A stretch of 64,000 nucleotides of DNA from Saposhnikovia divaricata (Eukaryota; Streptophyta; Magnoliopsida; Apiales; Apiaceae). This document shows, one piece after another, positions 9,284-21,831 of the stretch. Position 1 is the first letter of the stretch; the number at the start of each line of letters is the position of its first letter. The notes under the pieces were generated by a model. It was not told where the DNA came from, ran no database searches, and worked only from the letters and a program-made list of their open reading frames with translations. The stretch covers positions 107,810,580 to 107,874,579 of the forward strand of contig CM071595.1 of assembly GCA_036435485.1 (NCBI GenBank), read 5' to 3'. The translations under genes were made by a program, and so were the position numbers.

Positions 9284-11551
9284 ATGGCAGAGATACCTCC
9301 TCCATCAGGTTCTAATTCTAGTACTGAGAAGGCTCAACCTACTACTGTGAGTCGTTATGAGACAATTAGGGTTCCTATCCTCAGGCCGGCAGAATATTCA
9401 ATCTGGAAGGTGAAAATGACCATGTTTCTGGAGGCTACAGATCCAGAATATCTTGACAGAATTTATGAAGGTCCTCATAAGCCTACAAAGTTATCTGCTG
9501 TTACTGCTGGCCAAGAAGCGAAATCGGTTCCAAAGGAGAAGAAAGATCTGACTCCTGAGGATATTTCATCTATTGCTAAGGATGCAAAGGTTAGACATCT
9601 ACTTCATAGTGCCTTAGACAATGTTATGTCTAACAAAGTGATTAATTGCACAACTGCCAAAGAAATCTGGGATGCCCTTGAAGTTAGATGTCAAGGAACT
9701 GTTGCTATCAAGAAGAACAGAAGGAACATACTCACACAGGAGTATGAACATTTTGAGGCTAAATCTGAAGAAACCATGACAGAAACATTTGACAGATTCT
9801 GTAAGCTACTCAATGATTTGTCACTGGTGAATAAAGAGTATGATCTAGAAGATTCAAATCTCAAATTTCTTCTTGCTCTACCTGAAAAGTGGGATGTAAA
9901 GACAACCACTATAAGAGATAATTATGATCTTGCTGACACTGAGATTGATGAAATCTATGGGTTGCTCAAAACTCATGAACGGGAAATGGAACAGAGAAAC
10001 GGGAGATCAAGCAAGAAGACAAAGTCTGTTGCTCTTAAGGTTGAAGAAAAACTCTTGAAGAAGGAAACATCAAGGAAGAAAGCTGAGGGAAAAGCTTTGG
10101 TCATACATTCTGAAAGTGAGTCATCAAATTCTGATGTTGACTCAAACACTGATGAATCATCTGACTCTAAGGATGATGAGGAAGAAATGATGCAAATGGC
10201 TGCTTTGATGGTGAAGACCTTCAAGAAAATGGGTTTCAAGAACTTCAAGAAGGGAAAAAGGTTCTCTAAGAAAGATTCAAATTCTGACAGAAAGAGTTTC
10301 AGAAAGTCTGAGAGAAAGGATACCAAATCTAGGAAGAAAGAAAAGTCTGAGATTCAATGCTACAAGTGTAAGGAGATGGGTCACTATGCTCCTGAGTGCA
10401 AGAAGGGTAAAACTGAAAAAGCACTCTTCACAAAAGGCAGAGACTGGGCAGACACTTTAGACTCAGATGAGGATGTTAACTATGCTCTCATGGCTACTAA
10501 TGAGAATGAATCTGAAGATTCTGAAAACAAGGTACCCCTAACTACCTATGCTTATAATACTGATAATATATCTGAATTGAGAATTTATCTTAAGTCCTTA
10601 CATATCAGTTATAGGGATCAGACTTTAGAGAATGAGAGAATCAAATCTGAAAATTCTAAACTTAAAGAAAGAAATAAATTTGTTGAAGAGAAACTTGTCA
10701 ACATGCAACAAGTTCAGAAAGAAAGAGATGATGCTGTTTATCTAGAACAGGAGTTGCTTGGAAGATATAGGCAACTAGAATCTGAATTGGAGAAAGCAAA
10801 TCACATAATTAAGACTTGGACTGATTCTGGAAAAGACACTCATGAGGTTTTTCAGTCAGACAAAGTTGGTTTAGGTTATTGTGAGGAAGATGAACTTAGG
10901 TTTCAAAAAGAAGTCAAAATTAGAAAACATCTTCCACCTTGAAAATTTGTTACTGACACAAGTGAACCTAAGTCTGAAGTTGAAAAAGAAGCTGTTAAGA
11001 AAGAATTAGTAAAAACTTGTGTTAAACAAATTAATATTGGTTCAATGACAGACAAACAACTCAAACATAAGCTTAAGGAGTTAAAATCTGTTAAGAAACA
11101 GAAAGTGTCCAGGAAGAATAGAAATGGTAAAATAGGCATTACTAATGGTTATAATCAAATGCTTGCTACTTATGCTCCAAGGAAGACATGTCATAACTGT
11201 GGTAGTACTAATCATCTTGCTAGTTTCTGCAGGAAAAATAAACACATTAATTCTTTACCCTCTAAGTCTGGAGTAAAGAATGATTATGTTAAAACTAAAC
11301 CACAGACTTTATGCAAACATTGTGGAAGTACTTGGCATTCTATTTATACTTGCAGGGATTATCATGCTATTTATCATAATTATTATGAACTGAAGCCCAA
11401 TTTGAAATGGGTTAAGGTTAATTCTGCAAGTGTAACCTCTGATAATGTTAGCTTAAACTCTGATAACAAGAATTCCGCTGTTAAAGCTAACAAAGTTAAG
11501 AAAGCCAAAGGATCCAAGCAAGTCTGGATCCTTAAATCTGACCCTAAGTAA
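9284..11551 (+). pseudogene. gag: copia A gag (one in-frame stop)
   Basis: The structural gene for the retrotransposon particle: 755 codons in one frame from MAEIPPPSG. The N-terminal part carries the copia gag domain (SIWKVKMTMFLEATDPEY, then LHSALDNVM and EIWDALEVRCQG). A serine/acidic-rich region and a lysine-rich segment follow. CCHC zinc knuckles lie at about residues 359-372 (CYKCKEMGHYAPEC), 636 (CHNCGSTNHLASFC) and 676 (CKHCGSTWHSIYTC). The region between the first and second knuckles is predicted coiled coil. A TGA at 10940-10942 interrupts the frame, where copia B has a sense codon. It ends at TAA 11549-11551, ten bases before the pol frame opens. The extended gag with extra knuckles fits Sireviruses. 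Confidence 0.9.
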
Positions 11552-11561
11552 ATGTTTGTGA

Positions 11562-14500
11562 TTGCAGGGCATCAGGGAGAGTACCCTAGTCGTGGACAGT
11601 GGATGTTCAGGACACATGACTGGAAATAAAGCCCTGCTATCAGAGTACGAGGAGAAGGCTAGCCTAAAAGTTTCCTATGGAGATGGCAACGTAGGACGTA
11701 CTCTGGGATATGGCAATATCAATCTTGGAAATGTCACCATCTCAAATGTAGCTCTGGTTCCAAGACTCAAGCATGATCTGCTCTCTGTGAGCCAAATCTG
11801 TGATAGAGGTTATCATGTAGATTTTCAACCTGAATACTGTGAAGTTATCGGTAAATCTACAGGGAAAGTTGTTCTAGTTGGACACAGGCGCAATAATATC
11901 TATGAAGGAAAATTGTTGACAAACTCTGATGGAAAAGCTGTGTGCCTGTCAACAAGAATGTCTAGTGAAGAGAGTTGGAAGTGGCATAAGAAACTCTCTC
12001 ATTTGAATCTGAACAACATCAATGAGTTGATAAGAAAGGATCTTGTAAGGGGACTCCCAAAGTCTTTATTAAATGTTGATGGCCGGTGTGATTCCTGTCA
12101 AAAGGCCAAACAAAGGAAGTCATCTTTCAAAAGCAAGTTTGAATCTTCAATTGTTGATCCTTATCATCTTCTTCATGTTGATCTGTTTGGACCAGTGAAT
12201 GTCTTGTCTATTGGAAGAAAGAAATATGCTTTAGTCACTGTTGATGAACACACCATATATACTTGGGTGTATTTTCTAGCAAAGAAGAATGAAACTGCAT
12301 TAACTCTGATGGAGCATGTGAAGCTGCTGGACAAAGGATCAAAACACAAAGTCAAAATAATCAGGAGTGATAATGGAACTGAATTTAGGAATGCAACAAT
12401 GGAAGAATTCTGCAAGAACAGAGGAGTGAAGCAAGAGTTTTCTACACCTGGTACACCACAGCAAAATGGTGTAGTTGAGAGGAAAAATAGAACCTTAATA
12501 GAAGCTGCCAGAACTATGCTTGATGAAGCAAAATTGCCAACCTATTTCTGGGCAGAAGCAGTTCAAACTGCGTGTTTTACTCAAAATGCAACTCTGATCA
12601 ACAAGCATGGGAAAACACCATATGAGATGGTGAAGGAAAAGAAGCCTAACCTGAAATATTTTCATATTTTTCGGTGCAAATGCTTTGTGTTAAAAACTCA
12701 TTCTGAACAGTTGACCAGATTTGAGTTAAAAGCTGATGAAGGAATTTTTGTTGGCTATCCGCTGTCAACAAAGGCATTCAGAGTTTATAATCTGAGAACC
12801 AAGGTGATCATGGAGTCAATTCATGTGTCATTTGATGACAAGAAAATAACTGGACTTGAAGATGTAGATGAACATGATCAACTACGCTTTGAAAATGAAG
12901 AATTAATCTCTGATGAAGTAAACTCTGATGAAGCTGAATCGACAAACTCTGTTGAAGCATACTCTGAACCTCTACTGGTAAACACTGAAGAAACTTCTCA
13001 GCCAGAACAAAGGGGAGAACCAGTTGAGGGGGAGGATGAAGGATCACTTCAAAGTGATGACTCAAATACTGAAAGCGAGTCAGCTGAAAAATCTGGATCA
13101 ATCTCTGATGACTCAAACTCTGAAAGTGCAAAATCTGACAGTTCAAACTCTGAGCAGTCAAATTCAGGGGGAGCCTCAGAGACTGAAGAAAGGCTACAAG
13201 AAAATCAGGAGAGCATGGATCAAGGGGGAGGATCAAATACTGATAGAAGTCATTTACCTTCAGCTAGGAAATGGATAGAATCTCATACACCTGATCTAAT
13301 TATTGGAGATCCAGATGCAAAAGTAAGGACAAGGAGTGCTACAACAAATGAATGTCTGTTTCATGCATTTTTGTCTAAATCCGAACCAAAGAAGGTAGGA
13401 GAAGCTCTTCAAGATGCTGACTGGATAACAGCAATGCAAGAGGAGTTAAATGAATTCGAAAGAAATGAAGTATGGACCCTTGTACCAAGACCAAAGAATA
13501 GATCTGTTATTGGTACTAGATGGGTTTTCAGAAACAAAACTGATAGTGAGGGAGTTGTTACAAGGAACAAGGCTAGACTTGTGGCAAAAGGCTATTCACA
13601 GCACGAAGGAATAGACTATGATGAAACTTTTGCTCCAGTTGCAAGATTGGAGGCAATAAGGATTTTTCTAGCTTATGCCTCTCATAAGAAATTCAAGGTA
13701 TTTCAGATGGATGTAAAAAGTGCTTTTCTGAATAGGAAGCTTGAAGAAGAAGTGTTTGTTGAACAACCACTAGGATTTGTAAACCCCAAATATCCAGACT
13801 ATGTCTACAGGCTGGATAAGGCACTCTATGGACTTAAGCAGGCACCAAGAGCATGGTATGAAACTCTGGCTCAATTTCTTTTAGAAAGTGGGTTCAACAG
13901 AGGTACAATTGATAAAACCCTGTTCTATTTTAAATCTGATAAGTACTTGCTTTTAGTTCAAATATATGTTGATGACATAATTTTTGGGTCTATTAATGAT
14001 AAACTCTGCAAGAAGTTTGCCAAGCTCATGCAGTCCTGGTATCAAATGAGCATGATGGAAGAGCTTAGTTATTTTCTAGGCCTACAAGTAAAGCAAACAG
14101 ATGATGGGATTTTTATAAATCAAGTAAAACATACCAGAAATCTTCTCAAGAAATTTGGTATGCTTGACTGTTCATCTGCAACAACTCGTATGGCAACAAC
14201 AACAAAGTTGGACAAAGACACAGGAGCTCCAGTAGATATGACAAGCTACACAGGCATGATATGGTCTCTTCTTTATCTAACAGCAAGCAGACCTGACATC
14301 ATGTATGCAACTTGTCTCTGTACAAGGTTTCAGGCAGACCCTAAAGAACCACGTCTAACAGCTGTGAAGAGAATTTTTAAGTATCTCAAGGGCACCATAA
14401 CCTTAGGTTTGTGGTATCCCAGAGAATGAGATTTCAAGCTACTTGGTTACTTTGATGCAGACTTTGCAGGCTGTAAGATAGACAGAAAAAGCACCAGTGG

Positions 14501-14909
14501 AAGTTGTCAATTTCTGGGTGACAGACTTGTTTTTTGGTATAGCAAGAAACAGAAATCAATTTCTACATCTACAGTTGAAGCAGAGTATATTACGGCTGGT
14601 AGCTATTGTGCACAGATTCTGTGGATGAAGAATCAATTGCTGGATTATGGATTAAGGTATAGTAAAGTACCTATTTTCTGTGATAATCAAAGTGCTATTG
14701 CCATGACAGGTAATCCAGTACAACATTCAATGACCAAGCACATCAGCATAAGGTACCATTTTATCAGAGAACATGTAGAGGAAGGAAATATTGAGATTCA
14801 TTTTGTGTCTATAGAACAACAGCCTGCAGATATCTTCACTAAGCCATTGAGTGAAGCTACATTTACAAGGCTGGTAAATGAACTAGGAATGATCTCTGGT
14901 TTTGACTAG
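11562..14909 (+). pseudogene. pol: copia A pol: protease, integrase, RT, RNase H (one stop)
   Basis: Pol in the +1 frame relative to gag, open from 11562 just after a TGA. The protease active-site motif VDSGCSGHMTG is near residue 12. Integrase has its H-H-C-C region near 143-179 and a triad at about D206, D269 and E306, followed by the copia-specific region ending FVGY. After an acidic, serine-rich linker, RT has YVDDIIF near residue 804. RNase H keeps DADFAG, TVEAEYI and CDNQSA. It ends with the conserved HFVSIEQQPADIFTKPL at TAG 14907-14909. The only break is TGA 14427-14429, at a serine codon in copia B. All catalytic residues I looked for are present, so this is the best-preserved pol in the window. 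No start codon is evident, so recoding or splicing is needed to express it. Confidence 0.92.
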
Positions 14910-16277
14910 AGATACTGGTTAGACTCAAACTTTACTTATATAATATGTTGCTCATGTTTCTGTGATTAGTATACTTTGATGTGGTAATACAACTGTTAGA
15001 ATATTTTGTAGTTCATACACTGTTGAAATGTTGGATAAACTCTGATAAACTCTGATAATTTTAGTGTCTGAACATAAACACCGATGACGAAATCTGTATG
15101 AAGCATAATTCTCAGTAATTAATCATCAATCCTTCTAAGTTATTTGTGATCTAATTTTAGATTGTGCAGAAAATTAACACAGCATGATACTGTTTCCATA
15201 TTTATAGCATCTCTTAGTTTATCTATCCTAAACTCTGAGTCTATAAATGCTATGTGCATTGCCTCTCATGACTAACTTCTGATGATTGATGACTTCTAAA
15301 CTCTGTATGTTAAACTCTGTTAAGTTAGATCCTGTTATTAGTCTACCCCCAAAGCAAATGTACATAGGCTGTTAGAACTCCTTTGAGATTATGTTGTGTC
15401 TAGGACGAACCAGGAACTTGATAGTAAAAAGTAAGGGCTAAAATTCTCTAATTTTTGGTGACTAGTCAAAGACTAGGAAGACCCAGGAACTTATCAAAAA
15501 GATAAGGGCTAAAATTATATGATTTTTGGTGACTAGTTCCAACCTCTGATTACTGGAGAAAAGACGAAAAGAAAAAAAAATTTAGATTAGTTAGAAGGGG
15601 GTATAAGTTAGTTCAGAATTACTGTATATTAATTATTTACTGCAGAGTTTAGCATTCATCAGACTTTAAGTGTTTACTATGAGAGTTTGTGCAAACAGTG
15701 TTTACTGATTTATTTTATGGATTTTATGAAAAATTAGATGCTCTAACTATTGAATTAGTAAACTCTGCAATACACACACATAAATTCACAACTGTGCAGT
15801 TTTTGAAAGGATTATGACAATAAAGTTGGAAAATTGACAAACACAGACGAAATTTGTCTAGTACTCTAAGGTAAATATTATTTCAGACAATTTACAGACT
15901 TGGGGTGAAAAGAGTTTTTGAAAAATGAGATAAATAATTGCCAACTGTTAATGAGTATTAGAGTGTTAAAGTGTATTGGAAATAGGAGAGAGAAAGCAGC
16001 AGTAATTATTGCCATAATTACTGAACGTGCAAAGTTGTTCCATTGCATGTGTGCCGCGTGTGCCACTCACACACTAAACAAGAAACTGGTTGCTTGTGTT
16101 AATATTTAAAACGATTTGGTTTTAATTTTTAATTACAAATCTAATCATTTTTACATAAACGGTTATTCTCTTTGAACACAAACACTCACAGTTACTTTGT
16201 TCTTTCACTTGCACATTTTCACAAACACCTCTCATACACATCTTTTTCTCTGATATTTTCTTCTCAAATCTAATCTC
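14910..16277 (+). other. copia A pol to post-pol ORF spacer
   Basis: 1.37 kb without a credible ORF. AAACTCTG and its complement recur many times. A two-unit direct repeat lies at 15401-15537. A short palindromic stretch with GACTAGTC lies at the repeat junction. Copia B has the same layout at 25121-26546. It may contain the promoter or splice acceptor for a separate message of the downstream ORF, but no signal is decisive. Confidence 0.7.
15401..15537 (+). repeat. two-unit direct repeat in copia A spacer
   Basis: Two units of about 65 bp, each running from CCAGGAACTT through AAGGGCTAAAATT to TTTTTGGTGACTAGT. The same pair is at about 25655-25791 in copia B. Confidence 0.8.
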
Positions 16278-18977
16278 ATGGCCACCAAAGCTTTTAATGC
16301 TCGAGTGTTAGTGTTTGTACCTAACAACTAAGCAGCTCCGTTGAATAATGAGAACGTTCCTGAGGCCTTTCATCTAATTCAAAACTTCTTGCTCGATTCG
16401 GAGATTGGTAGAGCTCTAGTCGAACAAACAAAACTCTCTGCTGCACAGATTGCTTCTTTCTGGCAGTCAGCTACTTATGACGATGGAGAAGAGAATGGGA
16501 CTCCGTCAATCATTTTCACATATGAGGAAACAGAGTATGTCATCACTCCAACAACGGTCAGAGAATCTTTGGGTTTTGATACACACTCTACATACAGTAT
16601 TGTTGGTGAAAGGATTCTAAAAGAGATGTTGCAGCAAATTGGGTATTCAGGACCTTTAGAGGGACTTGGTCAAGTGAAAAGGCCATTTCTGAGGAAGGAG
16701 TGGAGTTTCTTTTTCGATTGCATCATAAGGGCATTTGGAAAGAAAGTCACAAATTGGGATGCTGTTCCTACTGACAGTCTTCAAATCGGGTATTCTCTTC
16801 TTTATGGAAGTAATTTTGATTTTGGTAGACTTGTCTTGATGAATATTGGTGAAAGATTATAAGAGTCTAGTACCACTGTTTATTTTTCTAGATTTTGTCA
16901 ATTACTATTCTCTGCTTGTGTGCCTGATGTTGAAATTTCTGAGGAAGACACTATTCAGGCCTTTAAGGTTCATATGAGAGTATTCTCTGATTTGACCAAC
17001 AAGGATCTAACCAAGGAGCACATACCTGACTTGGTCTTGCCTCTTGCTCTTCAAAACTTTCTAAATCAACCTCAAGAACCACAACAGCCTGAGCCTGCAC
17101 TTTCACCACCTGCAAACACTGAACCTTTACAACCTACAAACACTGAAACATAGCCTCAATCCTCTCAACCTGTAAATGCTGAGCCAAACACTGAACAAAA
17201 TCCACCACCTACACAGGCTAAACCAAAGCGTGGAGGTAGAACAAAGCACAAAGCTGTCAGGGCTAAAAAGGTAAGAGTCAAAAGGTCTGATTTCTTAAAC
17301 TCTGCTGAAGACGAAGTGGCAACTGAGGTACCTAAATCAAAAAGGAGAAGGTTGTTAGTTGATGAGTCAGATGAGGAGATAAATTTTGAAGCTCCAGAGG
17401 TAATTTCTAAGGAGATACCTACTGTTGTGATTAATACTGAAGAAGAAGCTGTAAAGACAACTGAAGATGCATAAATGGATGTGGAAAACAGAGATGGTTT
17501 TGCTGATATGGATGTTTTTGATGAGTCATTCATTCCATTCTCTGTTGACATTGAAGTTTTTATCTCATCACCTGTTGTTGCTAACTCTGAAGAAACTGGT
17601 GTAGCTGATCAACCTACTGTGGTACTTGATGAAATAGTAGAAACACATACTGCACTATTCTCTGATGCTCACCAAGTTCCTGAACAAGGTGAAGAAATTG
17701 ATCAACCAACCAAGGCTATAATTTCTGAGCCTGTGGATGAAGTTCTTGCAAAGTCTGTTGCAGATGGAGAGCAAACTGCAGAGAATATTGAGGAGACTTT
17801 TGCTGAAGGTATTGCAGTTGCAGAACCTCCTGCTGAAAAAGTTGAAGCTGCAGTGAATATTGCTGGGACTGATCCAGTGGAAAATGAAATCGATGTTGAA
17901 GCTGAAGGAAGTACTGAGTCTAATTCTTCTCAAAGACAAATAGTACAAACTGATGCGAAGATAACTGATTTTTCTAGACCTTCACAACGTGAAATTGAAA
18001 AAGAACATTTTGTTAAATTTTCGGAGAATTGGTATAAAGAAGATTGCATTTTTCCTGCTGGAAGAGCATCTGCTTTTGTGCATAGCACTGCTACAAACAT
18101 TTCAAATCCAGAGATTCTTTCATGTCTGAAAGCCACTGTTGCTCAAGTCAAGACTCTTAATACCAGGTTTGATGATTCTCAAAAAGCAATAATTGATCTG
18201 CGAGCTGAAGTTGTTCAAAAAAACATGCTTCTGCAGAGAGATAATAAACTGAAGTTTCAGACTTTTTCTAAAGATCAAGAAACTCTGTTTACAAGGCTAA
18301 GTAAAGTGGAAGAGAATCAAACTATCTTGTCTGGTAAGATTGACTCTATTGCTACCTCATTGGAATTGATCACATCTATATTGATTCCTGATGATGTCAA
18401 AAAGGAGGAGAGAGTTGCTAAGTTCAAATGCAGGCAATCTCAAACTCTGACTAAGAAGGATGATGTTGAAGATGGAGGAGCAAATGACCAAAAGAGATTA
18501 AAATCAAAAGCTGGTAAAGATATGAGTCTGAGATCTGGCAAGTCTTCTACAAAGTCTGATGGAATAAATAATGATGTTCAGGGTACTTCAAAGACCAAGA
18601 GTTTGTTATTCATTGACAATCCACAAATAGATGAAGAATTGGCTGCGAGATTGTTTCTTGAAGAGAATGAAGGAGGAGTTACAATTGAAGACATTGAAGC
18701 CGAAGAGAAGAATTTACAAGAAGAACATCAACAAGCTTTGAAGTCTGGAAAGTTAAAGAAGATTGAGAAAGCTCCTAAGCCTGTTCAAAAAGGCATTGTT
18801 ATTAAAGAAAATGTTGGTGCTGATCAGAATTTACTATTGTCTAGGAAACCAACAGAAGATGTAGACTGAAGCTGAAAGGTAAGATTGTTGAAGAAGAAAA
18901 GGTTTCGAAGAAAGTGGATACAACCTCTATTGCTACACAAGTTGTACAGAAACCATTGTCTACTCAGATGCAAATGT
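16278..18977 (+). pseudogene. copia A post-pol (env-like) ORF, first segment
   Basis: The start of the large third ORF of Sirevirus-like elements, from ATG 16278. The N-terminal domain (NVPEAFHLIQNFL, then IASFWQSATYDD, EYVITPTTVRESLGF and ILYSLLYGS-like residues) is shared with copia B. A proline-rich stretch, a lysine/arginine-rich nuclear-signal-like stretch and a long charged coiled-coil part follow. Stops lie at 16329, 16860, 17151 and 17472, all in one frame, and a small deletion causes a frameshift near 18860. Copia B interrupts it at 18977, and it resumes at 30268. I see no signal peptide and no hydrophobic segment long enough for a membrane helix, so 'env-like' describes position only. 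Function unknown. Confidence 0.8.
18973..18977 (+). other. left target-site duplication of copia B (aatgt)
   Basis: AATGT before the copia B 5' LTR, repeated at 30263-30267 after the 3' LTR. Removing the insert rejoins copia A's post-pol frame. Confidence 0.93.
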
Positions 18978-19495
18978 TGTTAAAAATAATTGATGTGAAT
19001 ATTAATCAGTATTTAAGTGTTACAGTGAATTATCAGAGTTTAGCTCGAAGCAGTCAGAGTTTAGTTAAACGCTGACGGTTGGAAGCTCGACAGAGTTTGT
19101 TAAACTCTGTCTGGAGGCAGCGTCTACTGGTCAACAGTGTTTGAAGAATTATTATGGAAGCAATATCTTTGAAGATTGAATAGCTGTCAAAGAGATTGAG
19201 TTGACTGAGGAGACGTGTAGCAATCGTAATTGATATCAATTGTATAGCTAATTTATAGGAGTATCAATTATCGATTGTATAGCAGCTGTATATCTTATAA
19301 ATACAGTTAAGTTAACCTTAGAAGGGTATCGATCATAGTGAAACATTATTCATTGTAACCTAAGCAGCTCTCTATGATAATTTACATCACTGAGAGAGAA
19401 GTTATTAATTCCAAACAGTTTTAAATTGTTTAAACGCGTATTTTATTGTTAATCTCTCATACGATCTTGATTATAATTGTGTATTCGGCCTAACA
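18978..19495 (+). repeat. 5' LTR of copia B
   Basis: A 518-bp LTR, TGTTAAAAATAATTG to TTCGGCCTAACA. It has imperfect CAGAGTTT/AAAC dyads in the same positions as copia A and a TATAAATA box at 19296-19303. The 3' copy has exactly the same length. Confidence 0.95.
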
Positions 19496-19497
19496 AT

Positions 19498-19509
19498 TGG
19501 TATCAGAGC
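19498..19509 (+). other. primer-binding site of copia B
   Basis: TGGTATCAGAGC, complementary to the initiator-Met tRNA 3' end, two bases after the LTR. Confidence 0.93.
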
Positions 19510-19558
19510 AAATCTGTTACTCTATACAGTTTAAGATCCACACACACATCTATAATCA

Positions 19559-21821
19559 ATGGCAGAGATACCTCCTCCAACAGGTTCAAGTTCTGAGAAG
19601 GCTCAACCTACTACTGTGAGTCGTTATGAGACAATCAGGATTCCTATTCTCAGGCCAGCAGAATATTCAATCTGGAAGGTGAAGATGACCATGTTTCTGG
19701 AGGCTACAGATCCAGAATATCTTGACAGAATTTATGAAGGTCCTCATAAACCTACAAAGCTGTCTGTTGCTACTGCTGGTCAAGAAGCTAAAACAGTTCC
19801 AAAGGAGAAGAAAGATCTGACTCATGAGGATCATTCATCTATTGCTAAGGATGCAAAAGTTAGGCATCTACTTCATAGTGCCTTAGACAATGTTATGTCT
19901 AATAAAGTGATTAACTGCACCATTGCCAAAGAAATCTGGGATGCTCTTGAGGTTAGATGTCAAGGAACTACTGCTATCAAGAAGAATAGAAGGAACATAC
20001 TCACACAGGAGTATAAGCACTTTGAGGCTAAATCTTAAAAAACCATGACAGAAACATTTGACAGATTCTTTAAACTGCTCAATGATTTGTCATTGGTTAA
20101 TAAAGAGTATGATCTAGAAGACTCAAATCTTAAATTTCTTCTTGCCTTACCTGAAAAGTGGGATGTGAAGACAACCACCATAAGAGATAACTATGATCTT
20201 ACTGATACTGAAATTGATGAAATCTATGGGCTGCTCAAAACTAATGAATTGGAATTGGAGTAGAGAAACAGGAGATCAAGCAAGAAGACAAAGTCTGTTG
20301 CTCTTAAGGTTGAAAAAAAACTCTTGAAGAAGGAAGCATCAAGGAAGAAAGCTAAGGGAAAGGCTTTAGTCATACATTCTGAAATTGAGTCATCAAACTC
20401 TGATGTTGATTCAAACAATGATGAATCATCTGATTCTGAAGATGATGAAGAAGAAATGTTGCAAATGGCTGCTTTGATGGTGAAGACTTTCAAGAAGATG
20501 GGTTTCAAGAACTTCAAGAAGGGAAAAAGGTTTTCTAAGAAAGATTCAAACTCTGACAGGAAGATTTTCAGAAAGTCTGAGAGAAAGGATACAAAGTCTG
20601 GGAAGAAAGACAAGTCTGAGATTCAATGCTACAAGTGTAAAGAGATGGGTCACTATGCTCCTGAGTGCAAGAAGGGTAAAACTGAAAAAGCACTCTACAC
20701 AAAAGGCAGAGACTGGGCAGACACTTCAGACTCAGATGAGGATGTTAACTATGCTCTCATGGCTTCTATTGAGAATGAATCTGAAGATTCTCAAAACAAG
20801 GTACCTCTAACTACCTATGCTTATAATACTGATGATATAACTGAATTAAGAATCTATCTTAAGGCTTTGCATATTAGTTATAGGGATCAGACTTTAGAGA
20901 ATGAGAGAATCAAATCTGAGAATTCTGAACTTAAAGTGAGAAATAAAATTGTTGAAGAGAAACTTGAAAACATGCAACAAGTTCAGAAAGAAAGAGATGA
21001 TGCTGTTTATCTAGAACAGCATTTGCTAGGAAAATATAAGCAACTAGAATCTGAGTTGGAGAAGGCAAATCACATAATTAAAACTTGGACTCATTCTGGA
21101 AAAGACACACAAGAGGTTTTTCAACGAGACACAGTTGGTTTAGGTTATTGTGAGGGAGATGAACTTAGGTTTCAAAACAAAGTGAAAATTAGAACACATC
21201 TTCCATCTACAAAATTTGTTCATGGAATAAATGAACCTAAGTCTGAAGATGAAAAAGAAGCTGTTAAGAAAGAACCAGTAAAAACTAGTGTTAAACAGGT
21301 TAATATTGGTTCAATGACAGATAAACAACTCAAGCATAAGCTTAAGGAGTTAAAATCTGCTAAGAAACAGAAAGTGTCTAAGAAGAATAGAAATGGTAAA
21401 GTAGGTATTACTCAAAGTAATTATCCAATGCTTGCTACTTTTGCTCCAAGAAAGACATGTCATAACTGTGGTTGCACTAACCATCTTGCTAGTTTCTGCA
21501 GGAAGAACAAAAACATTAATTCTTTACCTTCCAAGTCTAAAAAAAAAGAAAGATAATGTTAGAAGTAGACCACAGACTTTATGCAAACATTGTGGAAGTA
21601 CTTGACATTCTATTTATACTTGCAGGAATTATCATGCTATTTATCATAACTACTATGAACTTAAGCCCAATTTGAAATGGGTTAAGGTTAATTCTGTAAC
21701 TGTAAACTCTGAAAAAGTTAGCTTAAACTCTGATAATGTAAATTCCGCTGCTAAAGCTAACAAAGTTAAGAAAGCCAAAGGATCCAACCAAGTCTGGATC
21801 CTTAAATCTGACCTTCAGTGA
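19559..21821 (+). pseudogene. gag: copia B gag (several breaks)
   Basis: Homologous throughout to copia A gag, from MAEIPPPTG. It has the same gag domain, the lysine/serine-rich region, CYKCKEMGHYAPEC and CHNCGCTNHLASFC knuckles, and a third knuckle in another frame. In-frame stops are TAA 20036 (GAA in copia A) and TAG 20261 (CAG in copia A). An extra A in a run near 21540 shifts the frame, so the third knuckle (about 21580-21620) is read in a different frame and has TGG changed to TGA. The final stop is TGA 21819-21821, ten bases before the pol frame opens, the same spacing as in copia A. It is non-functional. Confidence 0.9.
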
Positions 21822-21831
21822 TTGTTTGTGA

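Noticed and set aside
13024..13278. ORFs in other frames over the acidic linker of copia pol (both strands)
   Set aside because: The same shadows recur in copia B at the matching place. They come from the repetitive serine/aspartate codons of the linker.
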